Source: E44-bin32 sp034430615 (lineage in GTDB: Bacteria; Chloroflexota; Anaerolineae; Anaerolineales; E44-bin32). Taken from it: a stretch of 64,000 bases of DNA. A program made the position numbers and the translations under genes. Location: assembly GCA_034430615.1 (NCBI GenBank), contig DAOUEJ010000216.1:22870-86869 (forward strand), read 5' to 3'. The notes under the pieces are model-generated. The model had not been told where the DNA came from, searched no databases, and saw nothing but the letters and a program-made list of their open reading frames with translations. Position 1 is the first letter of the stretch. Each line of letters begins with the position of its first letter. Below are positions 25,730-33,926 of this stretch, piece after piece.

Positions 25730-27163
25730 TCAATTGTGTTGTGCTGCCAGAGTTCTATCATCCGGTCGAACGATGGGGAGTTGGACGGTGAAGCGGCTTC
25801 CACGGCCGAGCTCGCTTTGAGCGGTCAGGCGTCCGCCGTGGCTGGTCACAATTTCACGTGCAATCGCCAGCCCGAGGCCGGCACCGCGCTCCCCCCCACT
25901 GGCCCGGGCTTTATCAAGCTGGTAGAAACGCTCGAAGATTCGTGAGAGCTCGTCGGGCGGGATTCCTGCACCGCTATCATCGATGTGGACCGAGACCCAC
26001 CCCTGGGATTGTTCGCACCAGAGTCGCACCTTGCCCCCAGGTTGGGTGTGCTTGATGGCGTTGTCGACCAGGTTCGTAAAAACCTGGGCCAGACGATCGC
26101 CATCACCCACGATCGGTGTTGGATCACCCACCTGCACCGTCAGGATTACCTGGGCCTCCTGAGCCCGGACGCTCAAACGTTCCGCCAGGGATCGAAGCAG
26201 CACCTGCAGGTCGACGCGCTCGCGAGCGATCTTCATCTGGCCCGAATCGAAACGCGCCAATTCCAATAAATCATCCACCAGCCGGCGAAGACGATTGGCC
26301 TCCTCATAGATCACACCGGCGGCATGCTCACGCCCTTCCTGATCCTCGACCGTGCCATCCACGATGGCCTGGGCAAAACCCTGGATCGAGGTCAGCGGGG
26401 TTTTGAGCTCATGGGAGACATTGGCGACGAAATCCCGCTGTGCTTGCTGCGAGGCCTGCATGCGGGCCGCCATATCATTGATCGCCCGACCCAGACTGCG
26501 CACCTCTTCCGGACCGCCAGGATCGAGGACTTCGTAGCGGCCATCGGCGATCTGCTTTGAGGCTTGCGCCAGGCGATCGAGCGGTGCTGCGACCCAGCGC
26601 GAGATGAGGAAGGAGAGCAGCACCGAAAGCAGCAGCGCCAGACCGCCCGCCTGGAGCAGCGGCCGCAAGAGCAGGTCATCTCCCCACGTCCGCAGCGACA
26701 GCAACACGGGTTTTTGCTGGCTCAGTACAAGGACATGCCCCTCCCCAAGAGGGCGCGAAATGTATACCCATGTCCGCCTGTCTTCTCCCCGCAGGCTGCC
26801 CTGGATAGTGCCTCCTGCGGCAGAGATCGATAGTCGGTCATCGGCCGGCCAGGCAGGGAGTTCTGGGCGACTGTCAATCACGGGCTCGCCTGTGTCGCTC
26901 AGGATCAGAATGCGAGCCCCCGTAGCCTGATCGATGCGATCAACAGCGCTCTGTAGTTCCGCCTGTGGAAGGCGCAGCAGCAGCCGGCCTTCGCCTCGCT
27001 CGAGGATCAACGGCATACTGGCGTTTAGTTGGGCGAGGATGCGCCCATCCACGATTGGTGATCGCAGCAGGATCATCATCAGGCTCAACCCGATCAGAAA
27101 AAGCACCAATCCTGATGCGATCAGGTAGGTTATAAACAAGCGCGATTGCAGCGATCGGAACAT
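25730..27163 (-). CDS. Sensor histidine kinase (HAMP/HisKA/HATPase)
   Basis: The 477-aa protein has two transmembrane helices (about 9-33 and 166-189) enclosing an extracytoplasmic sensor of about 130 residues. HAMP follows, then a HisKA domain with FVANVSHELKTPLTSIQGF (phosphoaccepting His near 251). The ATP-binding domain has DNAIKHT (N box), DSGAGIPPDE (G1) and GAGLGLAIARE (G2). It is the partner of the response regulator 6 nt upstream in the same operon. The signal is unknown. Confidence 0.95.
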   Translation of the reverse strand: MFRSLQSRLFITYLIASGLVLFLIGLSLMMILLRSPIVDGRILAQLNASMPLILERGEGRLLLRLPQAELQSAVDRIDQATGARILILSDTGEPVIDSRPELPAWPADDRLSISAAGGTIQGSLRGEDRRTWVYISRPLGEGHVLVLSQQKPVLLSLRTWGDDLLLRPLLQAGGLALLLSVLLSFLISRWVAAPLDRLAQASKQIADGRYEVLDPGGPEEVRSLGRAINDMAARMQASQQAQRDFVANVSHELKTPLTSIQGFAQAIVDGTVEDQEGREHAAGVIYEEANRLRRLVDDLLELARFDSGQMKIARERVDLQVLLRSLAERLSVRAQEAQVILTVQVGDPTPIVGDGDRLAQVFTNLVDNAIKHTQPGGKVRLWCEQSQGWVSVHIDDSGAGIPPDELSRIFERFYQLDKARASGGERGAGLGLAIAREIVTSHGGRLTAQSELGRGSRFTVQLPIVRPDDRTLAAQHN

Positions 27164-27169
27164 GGGAGG

Positions 27170-27850
27170 CTAGGTGACCAATTTGTAGCCGACGCCGGTA
27201 ACGGTCTCGATGAAGACCTGCTTGCTGCCTGAGAGGCGTTTGCGAAGATGGGCAACATGGACATCGACGGTGCGTGTCTGACCATAGAACTCGTAGCCCC
27301 AGACCAAGTTTAGCAGCTGATCCCGGTTGAGCACCTTGCCACGATGCTCGGCCAGGGTCAGAAGCAGGTCGAATTCCTTGGTACGGAGTATGATTGGCTC
27401 GCCGGCAACCGTGACCTCACGACTGCCAGGATCGATCATCACATCGGCCAGGTGGATCTGCTCACCAGTCTGCACAGTGCTGCGGACGGACCTACGCAGG
27501 ATAGCCTTTATCCGGGCGACGAGCTCGCGTGGGTTGAAGGGTTTCGTGAGGTAGTCATCGGCCCCCAGCTCAAGCCCAACGATCTTGTCGATGTCTTCAT
27601 CCCGCGCGGTGAGCATGATGATGGGTACGTCGCTCTCGGCCCGGACCTTGCGGCAGACATCGAAACCATCCAGACCTGGGAGCATGATGTCGAGCACGAT
27701 CAGTGCGGGTTTGAGATCCCGGATCGATTCGAGCGCCTGAAGCCCATCATAGGCGGCTTCGACCCGATAGTTCTCACGCTCCAGGTAAAGGCGCCCCAGG
27801 TCGACAATATTTGCTTCATCGTCCACGAGCAGGATCAGTTCTCCAGCCAT
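27170..27850 (-). CDS. OmpR/PhoB-family response regulator
   Basis: The 226-aa protein has a receiver domain with acidic pair DDE, phospho-acceptor Asp in IVLDIMLPG (near 54), and Lys in YLTKPFNPREL. A winged-helix DNA-binding domain follows, with LLLTLAEHRGKVLNRDQLL and TVDVHVAHLRKRL. It is transcribed first, with its kinase next. Target genes are not evident from the window. Confidence 0.95.
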   Translation of the reverse strand: MAGELILLVDDEANIVDLGRLYLERENYRVEAAYDGLQALESIRDLKPALIVLDIMLPGLDGFDVCRKVRAESDVPIIMLTARDEDIDKIVGLELGADDYLTKPFNPRELVARIKAILRRSVRSTVQTGEQIHLADVMIDPGSREVTVAGEPIILRTKEFDLLLTLAEHRGKVLNRDQLLNLVWGYEFYGQTRTVDVHVAHLRKRLSGSKQVFIETVTGVGYKLVT

Positions 27851-27878
27851 ACCTTACTCCAGGACATGCTATCGGCGA

Positions 27879-28274
27879 TCAGGATGAACGCAGTGCAATC
27901 GCCTCGATCTCAACCGCCCCGCCCTTGGGCAGCGCTGCAACCTGGACCGTGGAGCGGGCCGGCGGCGATTGTGGAAAGAACTCAGCATACACTGCGTTCA
28001 TTCTGGTAAATTCGCTCAGGTCCTGCATGAAGACCGTGGTCTTGACCACCGTGCCCAGGTCGGCGCCACCCGCAAGCAGCACTTGTTCCAGATTTTTGAG
28101 CGCCTGTCGGGTTTGCCCTTCGATCCCGCCCGGCGCGAACTCGCCGCTGACCGGGTCGATCCCCAGACTGCCAGATGCGAAGACCAGCGCATCCGTGCCG
28201 ATAGCGACGGAGTAAGGGCCGATGGCCTGCGGTGCCTTGTCGGTAATGATCACACTGCGGATGGACTTCATCAT
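27879..28274 (-). CDS. ridA: RidA family enamine/imine deaminase
   Basis: The 131-aa protein carries the YjgF/RidA features: APQAIGPYS, the FASGSLGIDP segment, KTTVFMQDLSEF, and the C-terminal PPARSTVQVAALPKGG-VEIEAIA containing the catalytic Arg. RidA hydrolyses reactive 2-aminoacrylate made by PLP enzymes. It sits 28 nt upstream of the response-regulator gene on the same strand and may be co-transcribed. GGAGGG precedes two consecutive ATG codons; either could start. Confidence 0.93.
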   Translation of the reverse strand: MMKSIRSVIITDKAPQAIGPYSVAIGTDALVFASGSLGIDPVSGEFAPGGIEGQTRQALKNLEQVLLAGGADLGTVVKTTVFMQDLSEFTRMNAVYAEFFPQSPPARSTVQVAALPKGGAVEIEAIALRSS

Positions 28275-28346
28275 GGAACCCTCCTGGAATCATCATTCGA
28301 TCATGCGATTGTAAGCTTCAAGCAATCCCGATGCAAAAACAATGTA

Positions 28347-28370
28347 ACGGCACAGCGATGCCGTGCCCTC
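28347..28370. repeat. Degenerate REP-like hairpin downstream of RAYT
   Basis: ACGGCA (28347-28352) and TGCCGT (28359-28364) form a short stem flanked by GGCAC/GTGCC. On the minus strand it reads GGGCACGGCATCGCTGTGCC, similar to the copy at 28926 (GGGGCACGGC...). It overlaps the 3' end of the RAYT gene. Confidence 0.45.
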
Positions 28371-28912
28371 TATGAATCTGGTATGTAATATGGGTCCAAA
28401 CGCCAGCGGATAGAATTTTCGGTGATGTAGCATCGGATGCGGTTAAGTTTCGCCTCGTCCCGGATCACATGTTCGTAGTAATTGCGCTGCCAGACGATGA
28501 AATGCAGATCACGGTGAAATCGCCTCACGCCTGTCGTAACCGATCCTTTGAATTGCCCGATAATCGAGCCGAGTGACCGGGGAGGCCGATGTAGGGGCGC
28601 ATCGCGATGCGCCCCTACTGGAACCGGCTTGTCCGATTCGTCAGTAATTTGGATTATTAAGTGAACGTGGTTTGGCATGATAACAAATCGATCTATTTCG
28701 ATACCACGTCTAAGGATTTGAAATCTCTTCAGTTCGTCCTCGACTATCAATCCGATGGGTGAAAGAAATAATCTTTCCTCGGATATCTCGCTAAGGATTT
28801 GCCGCTTGTGAAAGGCACATATCGTCACGAAATACGCGCCGGGTCGGGTGTAATCGTACCCGGGCAAGCGCGTTGATCGCCGGCGATTTGGATGGTCGCT
28901 GGATCCGGTCAC
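28370..28912 (-). CDS. REP-associated tyrosine transposase (RAYT, Y1 family)
   Basis: The 180-aa protein begins with RLPGYDYTRPGAYFVTICAF, has the metal-binding HUH motif MPNHVHLI, and near its C-terminus carries FIVWQRNYYEHVIRDE, where the catalytic Tyr is expected. RAYTs are single-copy relatives of IS200/IS605 transposases that process palindromic REP repeats. This gene is flanked by hairpins at 28926-28951 and about 28347-28370. A perfect 28-bp palindrome lies inside the coding frame and encodes the VGAHRDAPL segment. Confidence 0.9.
   Translation of the reverse strand: MTGSSDHPNRRRSTRLPGYDYTRPGAYFVTICAFHKRQILSEISEERLFLSPIGLIVEDELKRFQILRRGIEIDRFVIMPNHVHLIIQITDESDKPVPVGAHRDAPLHRPPRSLGSIIGQFKGSVTTGVRRFHRDLHFIVWQRNYYEHVIRDEAKLNRIRCYITENSIRWRLDPYYIPDS
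28591..28618. repeat. Perfect 28-bp palindrome inside the RAYT gene
   Basis: GTAGGGGCGCATCG is followed at once by its exact reverse complement CGATGCGCCCCTAC. It belongs to the GTAGGGGC hairpin family and keeps the RAYT reading frame open. Confidence 0.9.
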
Positions 28913-28925
28913 TATCCCCTGATTT

Positions 28926-28951
28926 GTAGGGGCACGGCGGGGCCGTGCCCC
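28926..28951 (+). repeat. GTAGGGGC-type hairpin upstream of RAYT
   Basis: The copy opens GTAGGGGCACGGC. GGGGCACGGC (28929-28938) pairs with GCCGTGCCCC (28942-28951) around GGG. It lies in the 44-bp gap between leuS and the RAYT gene and could also terminate leuS transcription. Confidence 0.75.
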
Positions 28952-28956
28952 ATTTA

Positions 28957-31407
28957 TTACACGACGATATTCACCAACCGCCCCGGGACGACGATCACCT
29001 CCCGCGGCTGTTTACCTTCCATGAACCGCTTCGCCCCTTCGCTCTCCAGCGCCAGCTTGCGCGCCTGCTCTTCAGAGATATCGGCTGCCACGGTTAGCTT
29101 GTCGCGCACCTTGCCGTTTACCTGCACGACGAGCGTGATCTCATCTTCCTTGGCCAGCTCAGCATCAAATTCCGGCCAGGTCTGATTATGGATCGAATAG
29201 GGCATCTCCAGCCTCGACCACAGCTCTTCGGCGATATGCGGCGTTGCCGGCGCCATGAGAAGCAGCAGCATCTCCAACGCACGCTGGCAATCGGCCCTGG
29301 ACACCGATCTAGACCCTTTCGCAGAAACGATCTCGTTCGTCAGTTCCATCAAACTTGAAATCACGGTATTGAACTCAAACTTCTCGAGATCGTTTGAAAC
29401 GTGCCGGATGGTCTGGTGCACCTTACGCTCGAGCGCCCGCAGCGCGTCGGGCTGTGATCCAGGCGTCTGCATCTCGAGCACCTCATGCCCCAGCGACCAT
29501 ACCCGGTTCAACCAGCGCACAACTCCCTGGATGTTGTCCGGGTTCCAGGTACCGCCCTCCGACCAGCGGTATCCGAACATCAGGTAGGCCCTGACTGTAT
29601 CCGCGCCGTACATCTTGACCTGTTCGTCGGGGTCGATAACGTTTCCGCGCGATTTACTCATGCGCTGCCCATCCGGACCCAGGATCTGGCCCTGGTTGCG
29701 CAGCTGCAGCATGGGCTCATTCCCCTCGGTTATGCCAAGGTCACGCAGAGCCTTGTGGAAAAAACGGGTGTAGATGAGGTGCATCGTGGCGTGCTCGACC
29801 CCGCCCGTATACGTATCGACCGGCATCCAGTAGTCATACTCACCCGGATCGAATGGCCCCTCTGAATACTGCGGGCTGAGGTAGCGCAGATGGTACCAGG
29901 AGGAGCACATGAATGTGTCCATCGTGTCAGTCTCACGCTCGGCTGGTCGCCCACAATCAGGGCACTGCGTGTATTTCCAGGTCGGGTGAAACTTGAGCGG
30001 GCTCTCGCCCGTTGGCCGCCACTCGATATCCTCCGGCAGTTCGACCGGCAGCTGTTCCTCGGGTACAGGCACGATGCCGCAATCCGGGCAGTAAACAACC
30101 GGGATCGGCGCTCCCCAGTAGCGCTGGCGTGAGATCAACCAGTCGTGCAAGCGGTAGTTGACCGAAAACTCACCTGTTCCTTTCGATTTTAGGAAATCGA
30201 TGGTGTACTGGAAGGCTTTATCCGCTGGTGTTCCCGTCAGCGAGCCGGAGTTGATCATCTCACCATAGGCCGGTATGGCCTCGGTCATGCCCTCACCATC
30301 GAGGCTGTCATAACCCGCTGGCAAGATGACTGGGCGCACTTCCAGTTTGAATTTCCGTGCAAATTCGAAGTCGCGCTGGTCATGCGCTGGGACGGCCATG
30401 ATCGCACCCGTGCCGTAGGTCATGAGCACGTAATCCGCGATCCAGACCGGGATGCGTTCGTCATTGACCGGATTCATGGCATAACCACCGGTAAAGACGC
30501 CGCTTTTATCCTTGTCAAGCGCCTCACGCTCGATGTCCGACTGGCGTGCCGCCTGGTGGATGTACTCGTGAACGGCCTCGTGCTGCTCGGGCGTGGTCAG
30601 TTTCTCGACCAGCGGATGCTCGGGCGCTAACACCATGAAGGTTGCTCCCCACAGCGTATCCGGCCGGGTTGTAAAGACCTCGATCGCGTCACCATCTTCG
30701 GTGACAAAGGTCACCGTGGCCCCTTCGCTGCGACCGATCCAGTTCGTCTGCAGGATCTTGACCGTCTCCGGCCAATCGATCGTCGAGAAGTCGAGCAGTT
30801 CATCCGCATAGCGGGTGATGCGGAAAAACCATTGATCGAGGTCCTTCTTGATCACGGGCGTCTTGCAGCGCTCACAGACCCGGTTGTCACCAATCACCTG
30901 CTCGCGCGCCAGGGTCGTATTGCAGTTCGGGCACCAGTCGACAGGAGAATATTTCTTATACGCAAGATCATTCTTGAGAAACTGCAGGAAGAACCACTGC
31001 GTCCAGCGGTAATAAGCTGGATCGGCCGAGATCGCCTCCCGCGACCAATCCCACATGGCTCCCATGCTGCGCAGCTGGCGGCGCATGTTCTCGATATTCT
31101 TGTAAGTCCATTCCTTGGGGTGGATGTCACGGGCGATGGCGGCATTCTCGGCCGGCAGGCCAAAGGCATCGAAACCGATCGGGAAGGTTACATTGTAGCC
31201 GCGCATGTGCAGATAGCGCGCCCGCGCATCGGAGGGGGTCATGGCGAACCAGTGACCGATGTGCATATCCCCCGAGGTATAGGGGAGCATCGTGAGGAAG
31301 TAATACTTCTCACGATCTGGATCGACCCGGGCTTCATACAGCCGATCGTCCACCCAGCGCGCCTGCCAGCGCGGCTCGATCTCTTCTGGTCGATATTGCT
31401 CCTGCAT
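28957..31407 (-). CDS. leuS: Leucyl-tRNA synthetase
   Basis: I start at ATG 31407, 7 nt after GGAGG; the longer open frame would run into the T-box terminator. The 816-aa enzyme opens with EQYRPEEIEPRWQ. It has the HIGH-type motif in DMHIGHWFAMTP, WCPNCNTTLA zinc-like cysteines, an editing domain with TTRPDTLWGATF, and KMSKS as GQRMSKSRGNVI. It charges tRNA-Leu with leucine in the cytoplasm. Its leader carries a Leu-specific T-box, so expression should rise when uncharged tRNA-Leu accumulates. Confidence 0.97.
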   Translation of the reverse strand: MQEQYRPEEIEPRWQARWVDDRLYEARVDPDREKYYFLTMLPYTSGDMHIGHWFAMTPSDARARYLHMRGYNVTFPIGFDAFGLPAENAAIARDIHPKEWTYKNIENMRRQLRSMGAMWDWSREAISADPAYYRWTQWFFLQFLKNDLAYKKYSPVDWCPNCNTTLAREQVIGDNRVCERCKTPVIKKDLDQWFFRITRYADELLDFSTIDWPETVKILQTNWIGRSEGATVTFVTEDGDAIEVFTTRPDTLWGATFMVLAPEHPLVEKLTTPEQHEAVHEYIHQAARQSDIEREALDKDKSGVFTGGYAMNPVNDERIPVWIADYVLMTYGTGAIMAVPAHDQRDFEFARKFKLEVRPVILPAGYDSLDGEGMTEAIPAYGEMINSGSLTGTPADKAFQYTIDFLKSKGTGEFSVNYRLHDWLISRQRYWGAPIPVVYCPDCGIVPVPEEQLPVELPEDIEWRPTGESPLKFHPTWKYTQCPDCGRPAERETDTMDTFMCSSWYHLRYLSPQYSEGPFDPGEYDYWMPVDTYTGGVEHATMHLIYTRFFHKALRDLGITEGNEPMLQLRNQGQILGPDGQRMSKSRGNVIDPDEQVKMYGADTVRAYLMFGYRWSEGGTWNPDNIQGVVRWLNRVWSLGHEVLEMQTPGSQPDALRALERKVHQTIRHVSNDLEKFEFNTVISSLMELTNEIVSAKGSRSVSRADCQRALEMLLLLMAPATPHIAEELWSRLEMPYSIHNQTWPEFDAELAKEDEITLVVQVNGKVRDKLTVAADISEEQARKLALESEGAKRFMEGKQPREVIVVPGRLVNIVV

Positions 31408-31465
31408 GCCGTCACCTCCCGGGCTAACCCGGAGTATCGATGCTTTCCGAAAACGTCTGCCGATT

Positions 31466-31501
31466 AAAAACAAAACCCTTCGCCACATCAGGGACGAAGG
31501 G
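31466..31501 (-). terminator. Terminator arm of the leuS T-box
   Basis: A 7-bp GC-rich stem CCCTTCG/CGAAGGG with a 12-nt loop is followed in the minus direction by a T-rich run. Its 5' arm lies directly after the T-box antiterminator sequence. Confidence 0.9.
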
Positions 31502-31730
31502 ATACTCCGCGGTACCACCCTGCTTGCCTGGATGAAACCAGGCCGCTCAGACGCGCTATCGGGCGAAACCCGCTCCTGGCTACAAGCGCTTCACCTGGAG
31601 GACCTGTCCCGTAGGGGGACAACAGGCGAGTTCAGCCTTGAGTGTGGTCCGCGCCCACCACGCCGGGCTTACACCCTTCCCGGCTCGCTGGCGGATGGCT
31701 TACTGCTCCTGTCCTGGCCGCTATTCAATT
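31466..31730 (-). promoter_or_regulatory. Leucine T-box riboswitch leader of leuS
   Basis: On the minus strand the leader holds Stem I landmarks (AGGA, AGCAGTAAGCC) and, on the 3' side of the specifier loop, GGCTGAACTCGCC. The codon there is CTC (plus-strand 31628-31630), a Leu codon. The universal T-box AGGGTGGTACCGCGG lies at 31507-31521. The competing terminator is CCCTTCG (31501-31495) with CGAAGGG (31482-31476) followed by TTTTGTTTTT (31475-31466). Uncharged tRNA-Leu should favour the antiterminator and transcription of leuS. Confidence 0.93.
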
Positions 31731-31736
31731 TTCAGG

Positions 31737-31809
31737 TGGACCCAGTGGGATTCGAACCCACGACCTTCTCAATGCCATTGAGACGCGCTCCCAACTGCGC
31801 TATGGGCCC
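31737..31809 (-). tRNA. tRNA-Ala (anticodon GGC)
   Basis: A 73-nt cloverleaf starts GGGCCCATAGCGCAGTTGGG. The anticodon stem is TCTCA/TGAGA with loop ATGGCAT, anticodon GGC. The T arm is GTGGG-TTCGAAT-CCCAC and the acceptor closes with TGGGTCC. The G3:U70 pair that defines tRNA-Ala is present. The encoded 3' end is ACCT, so CCA must be added after transcription. Confidence 0.97.
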
Positions 31810-31822
31810 ATGCAAGTTCAGG

Positions 31823-31895
31823 TGGACCTGGCGGGATTCGAACCCGCGACCTCATCAGTGCGATTGATGCGCGCTCCCAACTGCGCTACAGGCCC
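31823..31895 (-). tRNA. tRNA-Ala (anticodon CGC)
   Basis: A 73-nt cloverleaf starts GGGCCTGTAGCGCAGTTGGG. The anticodon stem is CATCA/TGATG with loop ATCGCAC, anticodon CGC. The T arm is GCGGG-TTCGAAT-CCCGC. G3:U70 is present. CCA is not encoded. It is 13 nt upstream of the second tRNA-Ala on the same strand. Confidence 0.97.
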
Positions 31896-31910
31896 CTGTG
31901 GGGTGCGAGG

Positions 31911-31940
31911 ATTGTACCTGAGCGTGAAGATGACTGTCAA
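31911..31940 (-). promoter_or_regulatory. Strong sigma70-type promoter for tRNA-Ala pair (and probably leuS)
   Basis: On the minus strand a consensus TTGACA (31940-31935), an 18-bp spacer and TACAAT (31916-31911) lie about 15 nt before the first tRNA. I see no separate promoter between the tRNAs and the T-box leader. Confidence 0.8.
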
Positions 31941-32031
31941 GCAAAGTCAGGGAGAGGAGAATTGCCAAGCCACAAATCAAGGAGTGGAGCTGTGCAACCC
32001 TCCGGCATTCGCCCTCCAATCCATCGAAGGC

Positions 32032-32037
32032 TATAAT
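32032..32037 (+). promoter_or_regulatory. -10 element upstream of the M24 peptidase
   Basis: A consensus TATAAT lies 21 nt before the ATG at 32059. No good -35 is visible, so the promoter is only partly supported. Confidence 0.45.
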
Positions 32038-32058
32038 CGGCACCTTCGAGGTGACCAT

Positions 32059-33159
32059 ATGCCTGATCCGATCCAACACCTGCAAGAACTCATACGCGCC
32101 AACAATTTCGATCTGCTCACCTTGATCCCAAGCCCTAGCCTGCATTATCTTACCGGGCTGGATTTTCATCTGATGGAACGACCGGTCGTGCTCTTCATTC
32201 CAGCCTCAGGCGAGCCGGTCATGGCGCTGCCCGAGCTTGAATACCCGCGCATGCAGGAGGCGCATCCCTCGCTGCTATGCTTCCCTTATGGCGAGTCGGA
32301 GAGCGAGCGAGCGACCGCCCTATACTCGGCGGCGCAGCAGTTTCCAGACGCAGAGCGTATCGGCGTGGAGCCCCTGCGGATGCGGTTTTTCGAGCAGGAA
32401 CTGCTACGGGAGGTAGCCCCTGGCTGGCGCTTCGTCCCTGCGGAGGGGATCATCGGCGAACTGCGCCTGCGTAAGTCGGCGGATGAAGTTGAACAGATGG
32501 CACGGGCGGTGCAGATCGCTGAAAGTGCGCTCGAAAAAACATTGCCCTCGATCCGGCCTGGCGTTACCGAGCGTGAACTGGCGGCCGAGCTGGTCGTCCA
32601 GCTTCTGCGTGCCGGTTCTGAGCCAGATCTGCCCTTCAACCCGATTGTCGCCTCTGGTCCCAACAGCGCCCTCCCCCATGCAACACCAACTGACCGCAAG
32701 CTGCAGGGCGATGATCTGTTGATCATCGATTGGGGGGCGCGCTCCGGCGGTTATATATCCGACCTGACGCGGACGTTTGTCCTCGGTCATTCTTCTGAGC
32801 AACAGCGTACCATCCATGGCCTTGTGGAAGCAGCCAACGCGGCCGGGCGGGCGAGAATCAAGCCCGGCATACAGGCGCAGGTGGTCGACCAGGCAACGCG
32901 GGCCATCATCGACTCCGGTGGTTATGGGAAGTTCTTCATCCACCGCACCGGGCATGGGATCGGCCTGGAACCCCATGAACCCCCGAATATCCGCGCCGGT
33001 GACGAACTCGTGCTCGCCCCCGGGATGACCTTCACCGTCGAGCCCGGCATCTATCTTCCAGGCGAAGGCGGGGTCCGCATCGAAGACAACGTCGTGGTGA
33101 GCGAGACTGGTTCGGAAACGCTCAGTTCCCTGCCGCGCGACCTGATCGAATTGTCATGA
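32059..33159 (+). CDS. Xaa-Pro peptidase family protein (M24)
   Basis: I start at ATG 32059, with GAGG 7 nt upstream; an upstream frame continues through the tRNA region and is not coding. The 366-aa protein has a creatinase-like N-terminal domain and a pita-bread C-terminal domain. Its metal ligands are in IIDWGARSGGYISDLTRTF (two Asp), HRTGHGIGLEPHE (His), TVEPGIY (Glu) and GVRIEDN (Glu). It cleaves N-terminal residues next to proline, in the cytoplasm. It overlaps the following esterase by 4 nt (ATGA). Confidence 0.93.
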   Translation: MPDPIQHLQELIRANNFDLLTLIPSPSLHYLTGLDFHLMERPVVLFIPASGEPVMALPELEYPRMQEAHPSLLCFPYGESESERATALYSAAQQFPDAERIGVEPLRMRFFEQELLREVAPGWRFVPAEGIIGELRLRKSADEVEQMARAVQIAESALEKTLPSIRPGVTERELAAELVVQLLRAGSEPDLPFNPIVASGPNSALPHATPTDRKLQGDDLLIIDWGARSGGYISDLTRTFVLGHSSEQQRTIHGLVEAANAAGRARIKPGIQAQVVDQATRAIIDSGGYGKFFIHRTGHGIGLEPHEPPNIRAGDELVLAPGMTFTVEPGIYLPGEGGVRIEDNVVVSETGSETLSSLPRDLIELS

Positions 33160-33926
33160 CGAGCATCATCCCGGGCGGAGAACCTTTCCTATTCCCGGTT
33201 GGCAATTCCGGCTGCTTGCTCATCCAGGGCTTCACCGGCGCTCCTGAGGAGATGCGCTGGTTGGGGAAGCATCTTGCCGGGCAGGGCTATACTGCCCTCG
33301 GCATCCGCCTGCAAGGTCACGGAACTACCCCAGCCGATCTGACCCGCATTCGTAAAGAGGATTGGCAGGCTGATATCGAAGATGGCATGGCGTGGTTGCG
33401 CGGCTGTACAACAAGGCAGATCGCGATCGGGCTTTCGCTGGGCGGGATGCTGGCTCTGAACCTGGCTGCAAATGACGATCTGAACGGGGTGGTCGTGATG
33501 GCGACACCCTGGATGCTTCCACCAATCGCCCACCGCTTACGTCCAATCATTCCGCTGCTCAGCCGTTTTTGGCGCTACCGCACACCGGAAGAACCCTCCG
33601 ACTGGGTCGATCCAGAAGCGGGTGCGAGCAACGTCAATTATCCCGTTCAACCCCTGCATGCCGTCGGCCAGGTCGTCGATCAACTGGAGCAAACTCGATC
33701 CCTTTTGCCTCGAGTCACCTGTCCGGTGCTGCTGCTGTACTCCGAGGGAGATCTCACCGCTCCACCCGAACACGGCGAAACCTATCAGAAAAAAATCGGC
33801 AGTGAAGATGTACGCCTGATACGGATTCAGGGCAGCGGGCACAATCTGCCCCGGGATGCAGCCCGGGAGCAGGTCTTCCACCACATCACAAACTTCGTGA
33901 ATGACGTGTTGGGAGGGGGTGGATGA
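33156..33926 (+). CDS. Alpha/beta hydrolase, Est30/monoglyceride lipase type (first of a pair)
   Basis: The 256-aa protein has oxyanion segment IQGFTGAPEEMR and nucleophile elbow GLSLGG (Ser near 92). The family Asp is in YSEGDLTAPPEHG and the His in GSGHNLPRD. Est30-type carboxylesterases hydrolyse short acyl esters or monoglycerides. Start and stop overlap its neighbours by 4 nt on each side, a coupled operon. It has about one-third identity by eye to the next protein, indicating tandem duplication. Confidence 0.88.
   Translation: MTSIIPGGEPFLFPVGNSGCLLIQGFTGAPEEMRWLGKHLAGQGYTALGIRLQGHGTTPADLTRIRKEDWQADIEDGMAWLRGCTTRQIAIGLSLGGMLALNLAANDDLNGVVVMATPWMLPPIAHRLRPIIPLLSRFWRYRTPEEPSDWVDPEAGASNVNYPVQPLHAVGQVVDQLEQTRSLLPRVTCPVLLLYSEGDLTAPPEHGETYQKKIGSEDVRLIRIQGSGHNLPRDAAREQVFHHITNFVNDVLGGGG

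Noticed and set aside
31408..31518. 37-residue N-terminal extension of leuS
   Set aside because: It overlaps the T-box terminator and antiterminator; ATG 31407 has GGAGG and the family N-terminus.
31642..32058. N-terminal extension of the M24 peptidase frame
   Set aside because: It translates through both tRNA-Ala genes and the T-box; the true start is ATG 32059 with an RBS.
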